Shown here: positions 1 through 6,087 of the stretch, piece by piece | Numbering within the stretch: the first letter of the stretch is position 1 | Layout: each line of letters starts with the position of its first letter | Assembly (NCBI GenBank): GCA_964505975.1 | Contig: CAZDLW010000126.1 | Coordinates: 1-15,411 of the forward strand | Reading direction: 5' to 3' | DNA from: Gp6-AA40 sp964505975 | GTDB lineage: Bacteria; Acidobacteriota; Vicinamibacteria; Vicinamibacterales; UBA2999 | Length of the DNA: 15,411 nt | Position numbers and translations under genes: made by a program | Notes under the pieces: model-generated | Told to the model about the DNA's origin: nothing | The model's database searches: none | The model's input: the letters and a program-made list of their open reading frames with translations, nothing else

Positions 1-193
1 TCAGGAGCGCGCGGGCCACCTCCCCCTCGAGCGTATCGCGGAACTGCTGCGCAGCATTGCGCAGGTTCTGTCGCATTCGCTCGTGCGCAGCCACGCTCAC
101 CTGGCCGATCCAGCGGTACTGCAGCACGGCCAGCGCAGGCAAGAGCACGAAGAGCGCGCAGGTGAGCAGCGTGAGTCCGGAGGGGCGCTTCAT
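1..193 (-). CDS. Sensor histidine kinase, N-terminal fragment (runs off window start)
   Basis: The reverse strand reads 64 codons from an ATG at 193 to the window edge with no stop. The product begins MKRPSGLTLL, then a hydrophobic stretch (about residues 7-24) forming one membrane segment, then LQYRWIGQVS and a charged, Arg/Gln/Glu-rich helix starting the extracytoplasmic sensor region. A short cytoplasmic tail, one membrane helix and the QYRWIGQVS stretch are typical of membrane-bound histidine kinases that I recognise from Acidobacteriota. No HAMP, DHp or ATPase domain lies within the window, so the kinase call rests on the N-terminus alone. No clear ribosome binding site precedes the ATG. 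The gene is transcribed away from the rest of the window and shares its upstream region with the decayed TonB receptor. Confidence 0.6.
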   Translation of the reverse strand, partial: MKRPSGLTLLTCALFVLLPALAVLQYRWIGQVSVAAHERMRQNLRNAAQQFRDTLEGEVARALL

Positions 194-204
194 TCGTACG
201 CGCG

Positions 205-210
205 AGTCTA
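205..210 (-). promoter_or_regulatory. Possible -10 hexamer (TAGACT) for the sensor kinase
   Basis: On the reverse strand TAGACT ends 11 nt before the ATG at 193, close to the consensus TATAAT. The implied leader is only about 5 nt, in line with the short or absent leaders suggested elsewhere in this window. No convincing -35 box is visible, so this is a weak call. Confidence 0.3.
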
Positions 211-242
211 CCCTACCGGACGATCCTTGTAAATCACTCGTC

Positions 243-256
243 TGCAAGCGTTTACA
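243..256. promoter_or_regulatory. LacI/GalR-type operator-like palindrome
   Basis: The 14-mer TGCAAGCGTTTACA fits the symmetric pattern TGNAANCGNTTNCA bound by LacI-family regulators: the TG, AA, CG, TT and CA positions all match. It lies 50 bp upstream of the sensor kinase start and upstream of the element that separates it from the decayed TonB receptor. LacI-family control of TonB-dependent receptors for carbohydrates is common, so it may be a relic of the receptor's regulation. A 14-mer of this kind can also occur by chance. Confidence 0.4.
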
Positions 257-314
257 TCCTTAACAAACTCTTAGCCCCGGGTTAATGACCACCCTGGCGC
301 CGATAGAAATAATA

Positions 315-479
315 CCAGTGTGGTGTCTCCGAAATAGCGTGGCATTCGCTCGCCGCTGCATCCCAACGCGCGGCGTGGCTCCTCCTCCAAATATGCCCAA
401 TGTTCTCAGTCGTCGCGCCCTGCGGGCCGGGCGCATCGGCGCCCTCGGTGCACAAGCTATTTCGGAGACACCACACTAG
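315..479. repeat. Palindromic MITE-like element E1
   Basis: A 165-bp segment ends in inverted repeats of about 27 bp (315-341 against 453-479) that match except at two positions. The outer ends read CCAGTGTGG on the left and CCACACTAG on the right. Between the arms, 358-434 is a core that aligns without gaps, about three-quarters identical by hand count, to the inverted core of a second element at 4362-4527. The two elements therefore belong to one family, although their arms differ. There is no room for a transposase, so any movement would be in trans; ends of the form CTAG suggest a TA or YTAR target (IS630- or IS5-type), which is inference. The right end is 12 bp before the receptor pseudogene ATG. 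It and the operator-like site are the only features seen in the 298-bp gap 194-491. Confidence 0.75.
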
Positions 480-491
480 CTCCCTGCCACG

Positions 492-1833
492 ATGAGACCG
501 TCCATTCTCGTCCTTGTCGCTGCGTCACTCGCTGCCACGCCGCTCTTCGCACAGACAGCCAACATGGCCCAGGTACGGCTGGTCATCGTCGATCAGACTG
601 GTGCCGTCATCCCTGCTGCCGAGGTTACGGTTGCGCTGCCGTCTGGCGAGCCCGGCAATACGCGGTACCAGTTCGGTGTCTATGGCAGGACGACATCCGG
701 TTGCACAGGACGCTGTCGTTCAGCGTCGGCGTGCGGCAGGAGTGGCAATCACACGTCGGCGACAAGGTGAACGTCATGCCGCGGCTCGGGTTGACCTGGA
801 ACCCGCAAGGTCGTCGGACGACCCTGCGCGGTGGGTACGGCGTCTTCTACGACTGGTACGAGGCGAACCTGCACGATCAGACGCTGCGCGTCAACGGCAT
901 CGCGCAGCGCGACCTGCTGATTTTGAACCCCGGGTTCCCCGATCCATTGACCGGAGCGGAACCGGTGATCCTCCCGGGCGGCCGTGTCCAGGCGGACCCG
1001 AATCTGCGGCTGCCCTACATGCACCAGGGGCGTCCATCGGCCTCCAGCGACCTCTGGTGCAGAACGTGGACCTGCAGGTGTCCTATCAGATGCTGCGAGG
1101 ACGCAATGACCTGCGCGCGCGCGACGTCAATACCCCGGTCGACGGCGTGCGGCCGGAATCCGGCGTGGGCACTGTCACCCAGATCGAATCCACCGGACGC
1201 TCGCAGAGCGACCGACTCAGTGTGCAGGCACGGCTGCGGCTGCCGCGCTCTCGCGTCGTGACGAGCGTCACCTATACCCTGGGGAAGGAGCAGAACCACT
1301 CGAACTCGGCGCTGTCGCTCCCGTCGAGCAGTCTCGATCCGGACGTGGATTGGGGACCGGTGGGAGCGGATATCCGACACCGCCTGCAGGCGCAGGCGCA
1401 GGCGCCGGTCGGACTCGGGCTGCGCGCAACGATCCGGATCAGCGCGCAGTCTGGCGTGCCTTACACCATGACCACCGGACGCGACGACAATTCGACGGCG
1501 TGGTCAACGATCGCCCTGAGGGAGTCGGTCGCAATTCGCTTGGCGGTGCGGCCTTCTGGAACGTCACCAACCTGCGTCTCTCGCGTCAGATTACTCTTGG
1601 TGGCTCCTTGGGCGGGTCCGAAGTCAGCGAGGGGGGGGCGGGAGCGGTGGCGAATCCGGTGGGGGATCGGAACGCTCCCGCTACAGCGTCGAATTGTTCG
1701 CGAGTGCATCGAACCCGTTGAACCGGGTCATTCCCCAGGCCTACAGCGGCAACATGCTCTCACCATTCTTCGGGAGGCCGACCCGCGTCAGCAGGCACGC
1801 CGGGTCGACGTGGGAGTCGGCTTCCGCTTCTGA
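492..1833 (+). pseudogene. Decayed TonB-dependent receptor (carboxypeptidase-regulatory-like N-terminus, C-terminal beta-barrel)
   Basis: The ATG at 492 opens a good signal peptide (MRPSILVLVAASLAATPLFA, then QTANM) followed by the start of a carboxypeptidase-regulatory-like domain (VRLVIVDQTGAVIPAAEVTV). At about 660-670 this jumps directly into barrel sequence (RYQFGVYG, DDIRLHRTLSFSVG), so the rest of that domain, the plug and the first barrel strands are missing. The remaining barrel is spread over three frames, with shifts near 687 (one base missing), 1027-1031 (two extra), about 1490 (one missing), the run of eight G at 1631-1638, and about 1785. The last frame ends RVDVGVGFRF and a TGA at 1831-1833, a terminal-Phe end normal for outer-membrane barrels. 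About 445 codons remain, against the roughly 1000 usual for the class. Element E1 sits just upstream and may have cut off its promoter. One shift could be a sequencing error, but not all of them together with the deletion. Confidence 0.85.
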
Positions 1834-1877
1834 CCGTCCGACCGGGGATGGCACAGTCGCGCGAGGGAGTGACGGTC

Positions 1878-1883
1878 TAGAAT
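1878..1883 (+). promoter_or_regulatory. -10 hexamer (TAGAAT) directly upstream of the ThiO-like gene
   Basis: TAGAAT ends six bases before the GTG at 1890. That is the normal distance from a -10 box to the transcription start, so the mRNA would begin at or next to the start codon. Its first three bases are also the in-frame TAG stop that excludes an earlier start. No -35 match is evident. Confidence 0.5.
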
Positions 1884-1889
1884 CGATCC

Positions 1890-2984
1890 GTGGACATCAT
1901 CGTCGCCGGCGCGGGCATCGTGGGCTGCGCCATCGCTCACGAGCTCGCGCGGCGGGGCGCGCGGGTGCGCGTGCTCGACCCGCGGGGCATCGGCCAGGGT
2001 GCTACCCGGGCGTCAGCCGGAATTCTCGCCCCCCATATCGAAGGCCATGCCGAACCGCTGCTCTCGTTGTGCCTGCAAAGTCTCGACGCGTACGACGGCT
2101 TCATCGACTGCATCCGTGCCGACGCGAATCGCCCCGTCGAATACGAGCGCACGGGGACGCTGCAGGTCGCGGTGGACGAACGTGAGTCTGCCGACCTGAG
2201 GGCACAGGCGCGACAACTAGCCCAGCGCGGTGTGGCGCACACCACACTCGCGCACGAGGAGGTGAGGCACTCCGAGCCGGCGCTGCTGCCGAACGCTCTT
2301 TCCGGGTTGCTGGTCCCTCAGCACGGGTACGTGCACGTGGCCGCGCTCACGGACGCGCTGGCCCAGGCCGCCGAGCGCCGGGGTGCGACGTTCTCGCGCG
2401 AGCGAGTCGTTCAGGTGCGTCAGCGGGACGCGGGCGTCGAGGTACGAACGGAGGTCGAGACCATTGACGGCGATGCCGTGATCGTTGCGGCCGGCAGCTG
2501 GTCGGCGGCGATTGCGCCCGTGCCAACGACGCCGCCGATGGTGAGGCCGGTCCGCGGCCAACTGCTCAGACTTCGATCCGGGCGTCGGCTCCTGTCGCAC
2601 GTCATCTGGGGCAGCCGGTGCTACCTCGTGCCCTGGCAGGATGGCTCGGTGCTGGTGGGGGCGACGGTCGAGGATGCCGGGTTCGACGAACGTTCGACGG
2701 CCGTTGCCGTGAAGGAGCTCACCGAATTCGCGATGGACCTCGTTCCGGCGCTGGCCACGGCAGCGTTCGAGGGCGTCCTTGTCGGGCTGCGACCGCGATC
2801 GCCGGATGAGTTGCCGGTCATCGGCTGTTCGTCCACGACGCCGCACGTCTTCTACGCGACAGCCCACTACCGCAACGGAGTGCTGCTCGCCCCGCTGACG
2901 GCGGCCCTGGTAGCGGACCTCGTGCTCGATGCGGCCGAGCGTACCGAGCTCGCGTTGGTGCGCCCCGATCGGTTCGGGCTGTAG
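1890..2984 (+). CDS. thiO: FAD-dependent glycine/D-amino-acid oxidase, ThiO-like
   Basis: The 364-residue product has the length and layout of the DAO/ThiO family. A Rossmann FAD site lies at the very N-terminus (IIVAGAGIVGCAIAHELARR), followed by the family motif RASAGILAPH near residue 46 and a C-terminal ATAHYRNGVLLAPLTAAL segment, the hallmark of ThiO. Known ThiO enzymes oxidise glycine to iminoglycine for the thiazole ring of thiamine, giving H2O2; relatives deaminate other small amino acids or sarcosine. No thiamine gene is adjacent, so the substrate is uncertain. The GTG start is forced by the in-frame TAG at 1878, and a -10-like TAGAAT six bases upstream suggests a leaderless message. 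The stop lies 40 bp from the convergent BMC gene. Confidence 0.85.
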   Translation: MDIIVAGAGIVGCAIAHELARRGARVRVLDPRGIGQGATRASAGILAPHIEGHAEPLLSLCLQSLDAYDGFIDCIRADANRPVEYERTGTLQVAVDERESADLRAQARQLAQRGVAHTTLAHEEVRHSEPALLPNALSGLLVPQHGYVHVAALTDALAQAAERRGATFSRERVVQVRQRDAGVEVRTEVETIDGDAVIVAAGSWSAAIAPVPTTPPMVRPVRGQLLRLRSGRRLLSHVIWGSRCYLVPWQDGSVLVGATVEDAGFDERSTAVAVKELTEFAMDLVPALATAAFEGVLVGLRPRSPDELPVIGCSSTTPHVFYATAHYRNGVLLAPLTAALVADLVLDAAERTELALVRPDRFGL

Positions 2985-3001
2985 AGCCTGAGCAGGTCTG
3001 G

Positions 3002-3019
3002 CAGGCGGTTGGACGCCTG
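3002..3019. terminator. Small hairpin between convergent genes
   Basis: CAGGCG and CGCCTG form a perfect 6-bp stem around a 6-nt loop in the 40-bp gap between the convergent ThiO-like and BMC genes. The position suits a bidirectional terminator. There is no T-tract on either side, so the call is tentative. Confidence 0.35.
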
Positions 3020-3024
3020 ATGCA

Positions 3025-3318
3025 CTATCGGATGGGAAAGACCTTCTCGAGGTCGTCCGCAGGTCGCGGGATCACGTGGACGCCGATGAGCTCGCCGACC
3101 CTTCGGGCGGCCGCCGCGCCGGCGTCGGTCGCAGCCTTGACGGATCCGACATCGCCACGAATGATGGCCGTCACGAGACCGGCATCCACCTTCTGCCAGC
3201 TCACCAGGACGACGTTGGCTGTCTTGAGCATCGCGTCGGCCGCTTCGATCATCCCGACGAGACCGCGCGTCTCGATCATGCCGAGTGCATCGCCGATGTC
3301 CGCTCGAGGGTTTGCCAT
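3025..3318 (-). CDS. Bacterial microcompartment shell protein (BMC-H, PduA/EutM/CcmK type)
   Basis: The 97-residue product is a single BMC domain, the usual length for a hexameric shell tile. It closely follows the PduA/EutM pattern: DALGMIETRGLVGMIEAADA at about 10-29, RGDVGSVKAATDAGAAAARR in the middle, and VHVIPRP near the C-terminus. In the family, hexamers tile protein shells around metabolic enzymes, and the loop around the central pore is usually KIGSG. Here that loop is KVDAG (residues 43-47), which puts an acidic residue near the pore, and Ser40-Trp41-Gln42 precedes it. No vertex protein (BMC-P), trimer (BMC-T) or cargo enzyme is nearby, so this is an orphan shell gene. The ATG at 3318 lacks an obvious Shine-Dalgarno sequence. 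The gene diverges from the acetyltransferase and converges on the ThiO-like oxidase. Confidence 0.92.
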   Translation of the reverse strand: MANPRADIGDALGMIETRGLVGMIEAADAMLKTANVVLVSWQKVDAGLVTAIIRGDVGSVKAATDAGAAAARRVGELIGVHVIPRPADDLEKVFPIR

Positions 3319-3348
3319 GAAGAAGTGGAGGCTCGCGTCTGGGCCGGT

Positions 3349-3354
3349 ATCTTA
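3349..3354 (-). promoter_or_regulatory. Possible -10 hexamer (TAAGAT) for the BMC gene
   Basis: On the reverse strand TAAGAT lies 30 nt before the ATG at 3318, giving a leader of roughly 24 nt. The same hexamer appears 36 nt before the topoisomerase start at the far end of the window. No -35 box is evident. Confidence 0.3.
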
Positions 3355-3405
3355 CCATCCTTCCCCAATGCGGTGCGGGATGCGCCGTGCGCGTCGAGAA
3401 CCGTC

Positions 3406-4365
3406 ATGGAGATCGTGAATGCCCAGGGTGCACTGCTCGAGCGCATCCTCGACCTGACCTACCCGATCTGGCACGAGGATCTCACGCGGCAGGCGTATGG
3501 GCAGTGGAACCGGGCGCAGACGCGCACATTGTGGGGCCGCGAGCACCTCCATCGCGTCGCGCTCGTCGACGGCCACGGCCAGCTGCTCGCGAGCGCCAAG
3601 CGGTATCGCTTTCCGATTCGACTCGACCGGAGTGAAGGGTGGATGTGTGGGCTCGGGGCCGTGTTCACGCCGGCGGAACTGCGGGGACGTGGATATGCTG
3701 CCGCGCTGATCGACCGGCTGATCGACGAAGAACGTTCGCGCGGTGCGATGCTGGCGGCGCTGTTCTCGGAGGTCGGCCCGACGTTCTACCGGCGTCTCGG
3801 CTTCGTACCCGTGCCGTTCGACGAGGTCACTGTGGACGTGGATCTGCGCGCGGGCGCACCCGCCATGCTCGTACGGGCGGGCGACGAGCGCGACCTGCCT
3901 GCCGTCGCTGCGATCCACGCCATCCGGTCCGGGCAGGCACGGCTCGCGCTGCGACGGGATTCGTCGTTGATTCAGCATGCACTTTCGAAGAAGCGTTCGT
4001 TCGCCGGCCTGAGTCCTGCCGGCCTGCGGCAGCTGGAATTTTTCGTGGCGGAGGAGGGGGCATCGGCCGTCGCTTACGTCGTTCTCAGCGTGGCGGCTGC
4101 CGGCGGTTGGACCCTGGAGGATGCCGGCGATCGCGATCCTGCCGGAGCCCGCGTCGGCGCGCTGCTGCAGGTGCTGTCGGCCCGTGAGCCGTCGCACCAG
4201 CCACCGCGCATCCGAGCCTGGTGGCCGCCCTCGTTCGCGGTTCCGCCACAGGTACGGCTCACGAACAGGACTCCCGCGCGGGACCTGTTCATGATCAGGG
4301 CCTTGACACCTGTTGCACTGCCGTCCGCCGCAGAGGTCTTCTACTGGCACATCGACTACTTCTAG
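3406..4365 (+). CDS. GNAT-family N-acetyltransferase
   Basis: The 319-residue product carries a GNAT fold in its first half. A beta-strand LGAVFTPAELRGRGYAAALI (about 83-102) contains the acetyl-CoA pyrophosphate loop R-G-R-G-Y-A (93-98), followed by a GPTFYRRLGFVPV segment typical of the end of the fold. The second half (about 150-319) resembles the extra domain of two-domain GNATs and has no motif I can assign. The acceptor substrate is unknown. ATG at 3406 is preferred, although in-frame GTG at 3373 is possible; neither has a strong ribosome binding site. The TAG stop (4363-4365) lies inside the CTAG end of element E2, so the element edge defines the C-terminus. Confidence 0.8.
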   Translation: MEIVNAQGALLERILDLTYPIWHEDLTRQAYGQWNRAQTRTLWGREHLHRVALVDGHGQLLASAKRYRFPIRLDRSEGWMCGLGAVFTPAELRGRGYAAALIDRLIDEERSRGAMLAALFSEVGPTFYRRLGFVPVPFDEVTVDVDLRAGAPAMLVRAGDERDLPAVAAIHAIRSGQARLALRRDSSLIQHALSKKRSFAGLSPAGLRQLEFFVAEEGASAVAYVVLSVAAAGGWTLEDAGDRDPAGARVGALLQVLSAREPSHQPPRIRAWWPPSFAVPPQVRLTNRTPARDLFMIRALTPVALPSAAEVFYWHIDYF

Positions 4366-4527
4366 TGTCCTGTCCCGCGTAAGAGTTGCCAATGATCCGG
4401 AGCGCGGCACCCGGATGGCAAGGCGCGACAACCGAGCATATTGGGAATGTGTAAGGGAGGAGCAACGCCGCCAGCCGGGATGCCCCGCCCGGAGCATTGG
4501 CAAGTCTTACACGGGACAGGACACTAG
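4362..4527. repeat. Palindromic MITE-like element E2 in a convergent gap
   Basis: A 166-bp segment with CTAGTGTCC at one end and GGACACTAG at the other. The arms (4362-4403 and 4486-4527) pair over about 42 bp with four mismatches. The core (4407-4483) is the inverted homologue of the E1 core at 358-434, sharing blocks such as GCTCCTCC, CCCAAT and GTCGCGCC. The arm sequences of the two elements diverge after CTAGTGT. The element fills the gap between two convergent genes: its left end supplies the acetyltransferase stop, and its right end is 3 bp from the oxidoreductase stop. As RNA from either strand it would fold into a long hairpin and could act as a bidirectional terminator or 3' stabiliser (inference). 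Confidence 0.8.
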
Positions 4528-4530
4528 CGT

Positions 4531-6087
4531 TCACTGCGCCGTTCTGAGGATCTCGCGCGCGGCGAGGCGGCCACTCGCACCGGTCATGAAGCCGCCGGGA
4601 TGCGTGCCTCCACTGCACAGGAAGAGGCCGCGGATGGGTGTGGTGTACCGCGCGTACCCCAACAAGGGACGCATCGTGAACAACTGATCGAGCGCGAGCT
4701 CGCCATGGAAGATGTGGCCCCCGGCGAGGCCGTACTCGCGCTCGAGATCCAGGGGCGTGATGGTCTGGGCCGCCACGATGCTCGCGGAGATGCCGGGCGC
4801 GTAGTCTTCGAGCGTGCGCACGACCGCAGCCAGCAGCCCGTCCCGCGAATCGGACCACGGCGTCGAACGAAGGCGGTAGGGAGCGTAGTGCGCGTAGATC
4901 GAGGCGACGTGCGCTCCCGTGGGAGCGATCTGTGAGTCGCTGATGGACGGGATTCTGATGTCCAGCCAGGGGTCCGTCGGGGGTTCGCCGTACTTGGCGC
5001 GGTCGAAGGCGCGCTCCAGATAGTCGAGGTCGGGCCCGATGTGAATGCGACCCGTCAGCATGGCCGTATCGGGCACACCCCGAAATCGCGGCAGCGACGC
5101 CAGGGCAAGGTTCACCTTTGCGACCGTGCCGTACGCACGATAGTTCTTCATCATGGCGACGTAGTCCGGCATCAGGTCTGCCGGGTCAACCAACCCCAGC
5201 ATCGTCGTGCGCGGATCCGCCGCCGATACGACGGTTGATGCGGCAACCTCACGGCCGTCAGCGACCACTCCGGATACGTTGCCGTCGTGAACGAGGATCC
5301 GTTCCACGTGCGTGCCCGGTCGAATCTCGGCTCCTGCGGACACGGCTGCGGCTGCCATGGCCTGCGTCACTGCGCCGGGTCCCCCCCGCACCTGGAACGA
5401 CGCGCCAGCCAGGTGCCGATGTGCCTCGCGGAGCAGCAGGACGAGCGCGCTTCCTGCGGACCGTGGGCCCAGCATGGTTCCCGAGACACCCGGTGCCGCG
5501 ACTGCCGCACAGAGGAGGTCGGTCGTGAACCATTCGCGGACCAGATCCGCGACGGGCATCGGCACCCAGCGCAGAAGGCGGTACGCGTCACGTTGTCCGA
5601 GCGCCCTGAAGTGCCGCCCCGTACTCAGCAACTGCCAGAGGTCGCGAGTACTCGGATGGTCGATGTCCGGCGGCGTGGAGGCGACGAGCGTCTCGAGGAC
5701 GGTGGCCATCCGCCGCACCGTTGCGCGAAAGGCGCCATACGCTGTTGCATCGGCAGTGCTCCTCGCTCTGAGGCTGTCGCGTCTTCCTGGATCGTCATAG
5801 AGCACCAGCGGGGCGCCGTCCACCGGCAGCGCGCAGACGGGCGTATCGCCCGCGATCCGTGCCAGGCCGTGCCGGCGCAGATCCATGTCGCCCGCGACCT
5901 GTTCGTGGAGCAGCACTTCGTGCGAGAGTGCAGGGCACCGGAAGCCAGGGTGCAGCTCCGTCGTGATTGCGCCTCCTCCTACTTCGGGGCGTCGCTCGAG
6001 CACCAGCGTCCTGCGGCCGGCGCGTGCGAGGTAGAACGCGGCCGCGAGGCCGTTATGGCCACCGCCGATGACGATGGTGGTGCTCAT
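4531..6087 (-). CDS. PYROXD2-like FAD-dependent oxidoreductase, second gene of pair
   Basis: This 518-residue protein belongs to the phytoene-desaturase/PYROXD2-like amine-oxidase superfamily (COG1233 type). Its N-terminus TTIVIGGGHNGLAAAFYLAR is a dinucleotide-binding fold, followed by LVLERRPEVGGGAITTE for the FAD ribose. The C-terminus GLFLCSGGTHPGGFMTGASG is the conserved FAD-closing motif. The reaction is unknown; the superfamily abstracts hydride from C-C or C-N bonds. It is a paralogue of the gene upstream, sharing ITPLDLEREYGL, FHGELALDQLF and the THPGG motif, presumably by tandem duplication. Its ATG (6087) overlaps the upstream stop as ATGA, which fixes the start and implies translational coupling. 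The stop lies 3 bp from element E2. Confidence 0.88.
   Translation of the reverse strand: MSTTIVIGGGHNGLAAAFYLARAGRRTLVLERRPEVGGGAITTELHPGFRCPALSHEVLLHEQVAGDMDLRRHGLARIAGDTPVCALPVDGAPLVLYDDPGRRDSLRARSTADATAYGAFRATVRRMATVLETLVASTPPDIDHPSTRDLWQLLSTGRHFRALGQRDAYRLLRWVPMPVADLVREWFTTDLLCAAVAAPGVSGTMLGPRSAGSALVLLLREAHRHLAGASFQVRGGPGAVTQAMAAAAVSAGAEIRPGTHVERILVHDGNVSGVVADGREVAASTVVSAADPRTTMLGLVDPADLMPDYVAMMKNYRAYGTVAKVNLALASLPRFRGVPDTAMLTGRIHIGPDLDYLERAFDRAKYGEPPTDPWLDIRIPSISDSQIAPTGAHVASIYAHYAPYRLRSTPWSDSRDGLLAAVVRTLEDYAPGISASIVAAQTITPLDLEREYGLAGGHIFHGELALDQLFTMRPLLGYARYTTPIRGLFLCSGGTHPGGFMTGASGRLAAREILRTAQ

Noticed and set aside
1380..1405. Short tandem GCAGGC-type repeat as a microsatellite or regulatory array
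   Set aside because: It encodes Gln-Ala repeats (LQAQAQAPVG) in receptor barrel sequence and is too short to call a repeat array.
514..1833. A 439-codon open frame that could be taken for an intact gene
   Set aside because: Only part of it (about 1030-1490 and the last 20 codons) looks like receptor barrel; the rest is an out-of-frame shadow. It was folded into the TonB receptor pseudogene.
3352..4503. Long minus-strand open frame across the acetyltransferase and element E2
   Set aside because: Composition is Arg/Pro-rich with no motif; the plus-strand GNAT motif and gene length are convincing.
315..4527. Elements E1 and E2 as the two ends of one composite transposon carrying 480-4361
   Set aside because: The cores are inverted relative to each other, but the terminal arms differ between them, so one transposase is unlikely to use them as a matched pair. 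Each element is a complete palindrome on its own.
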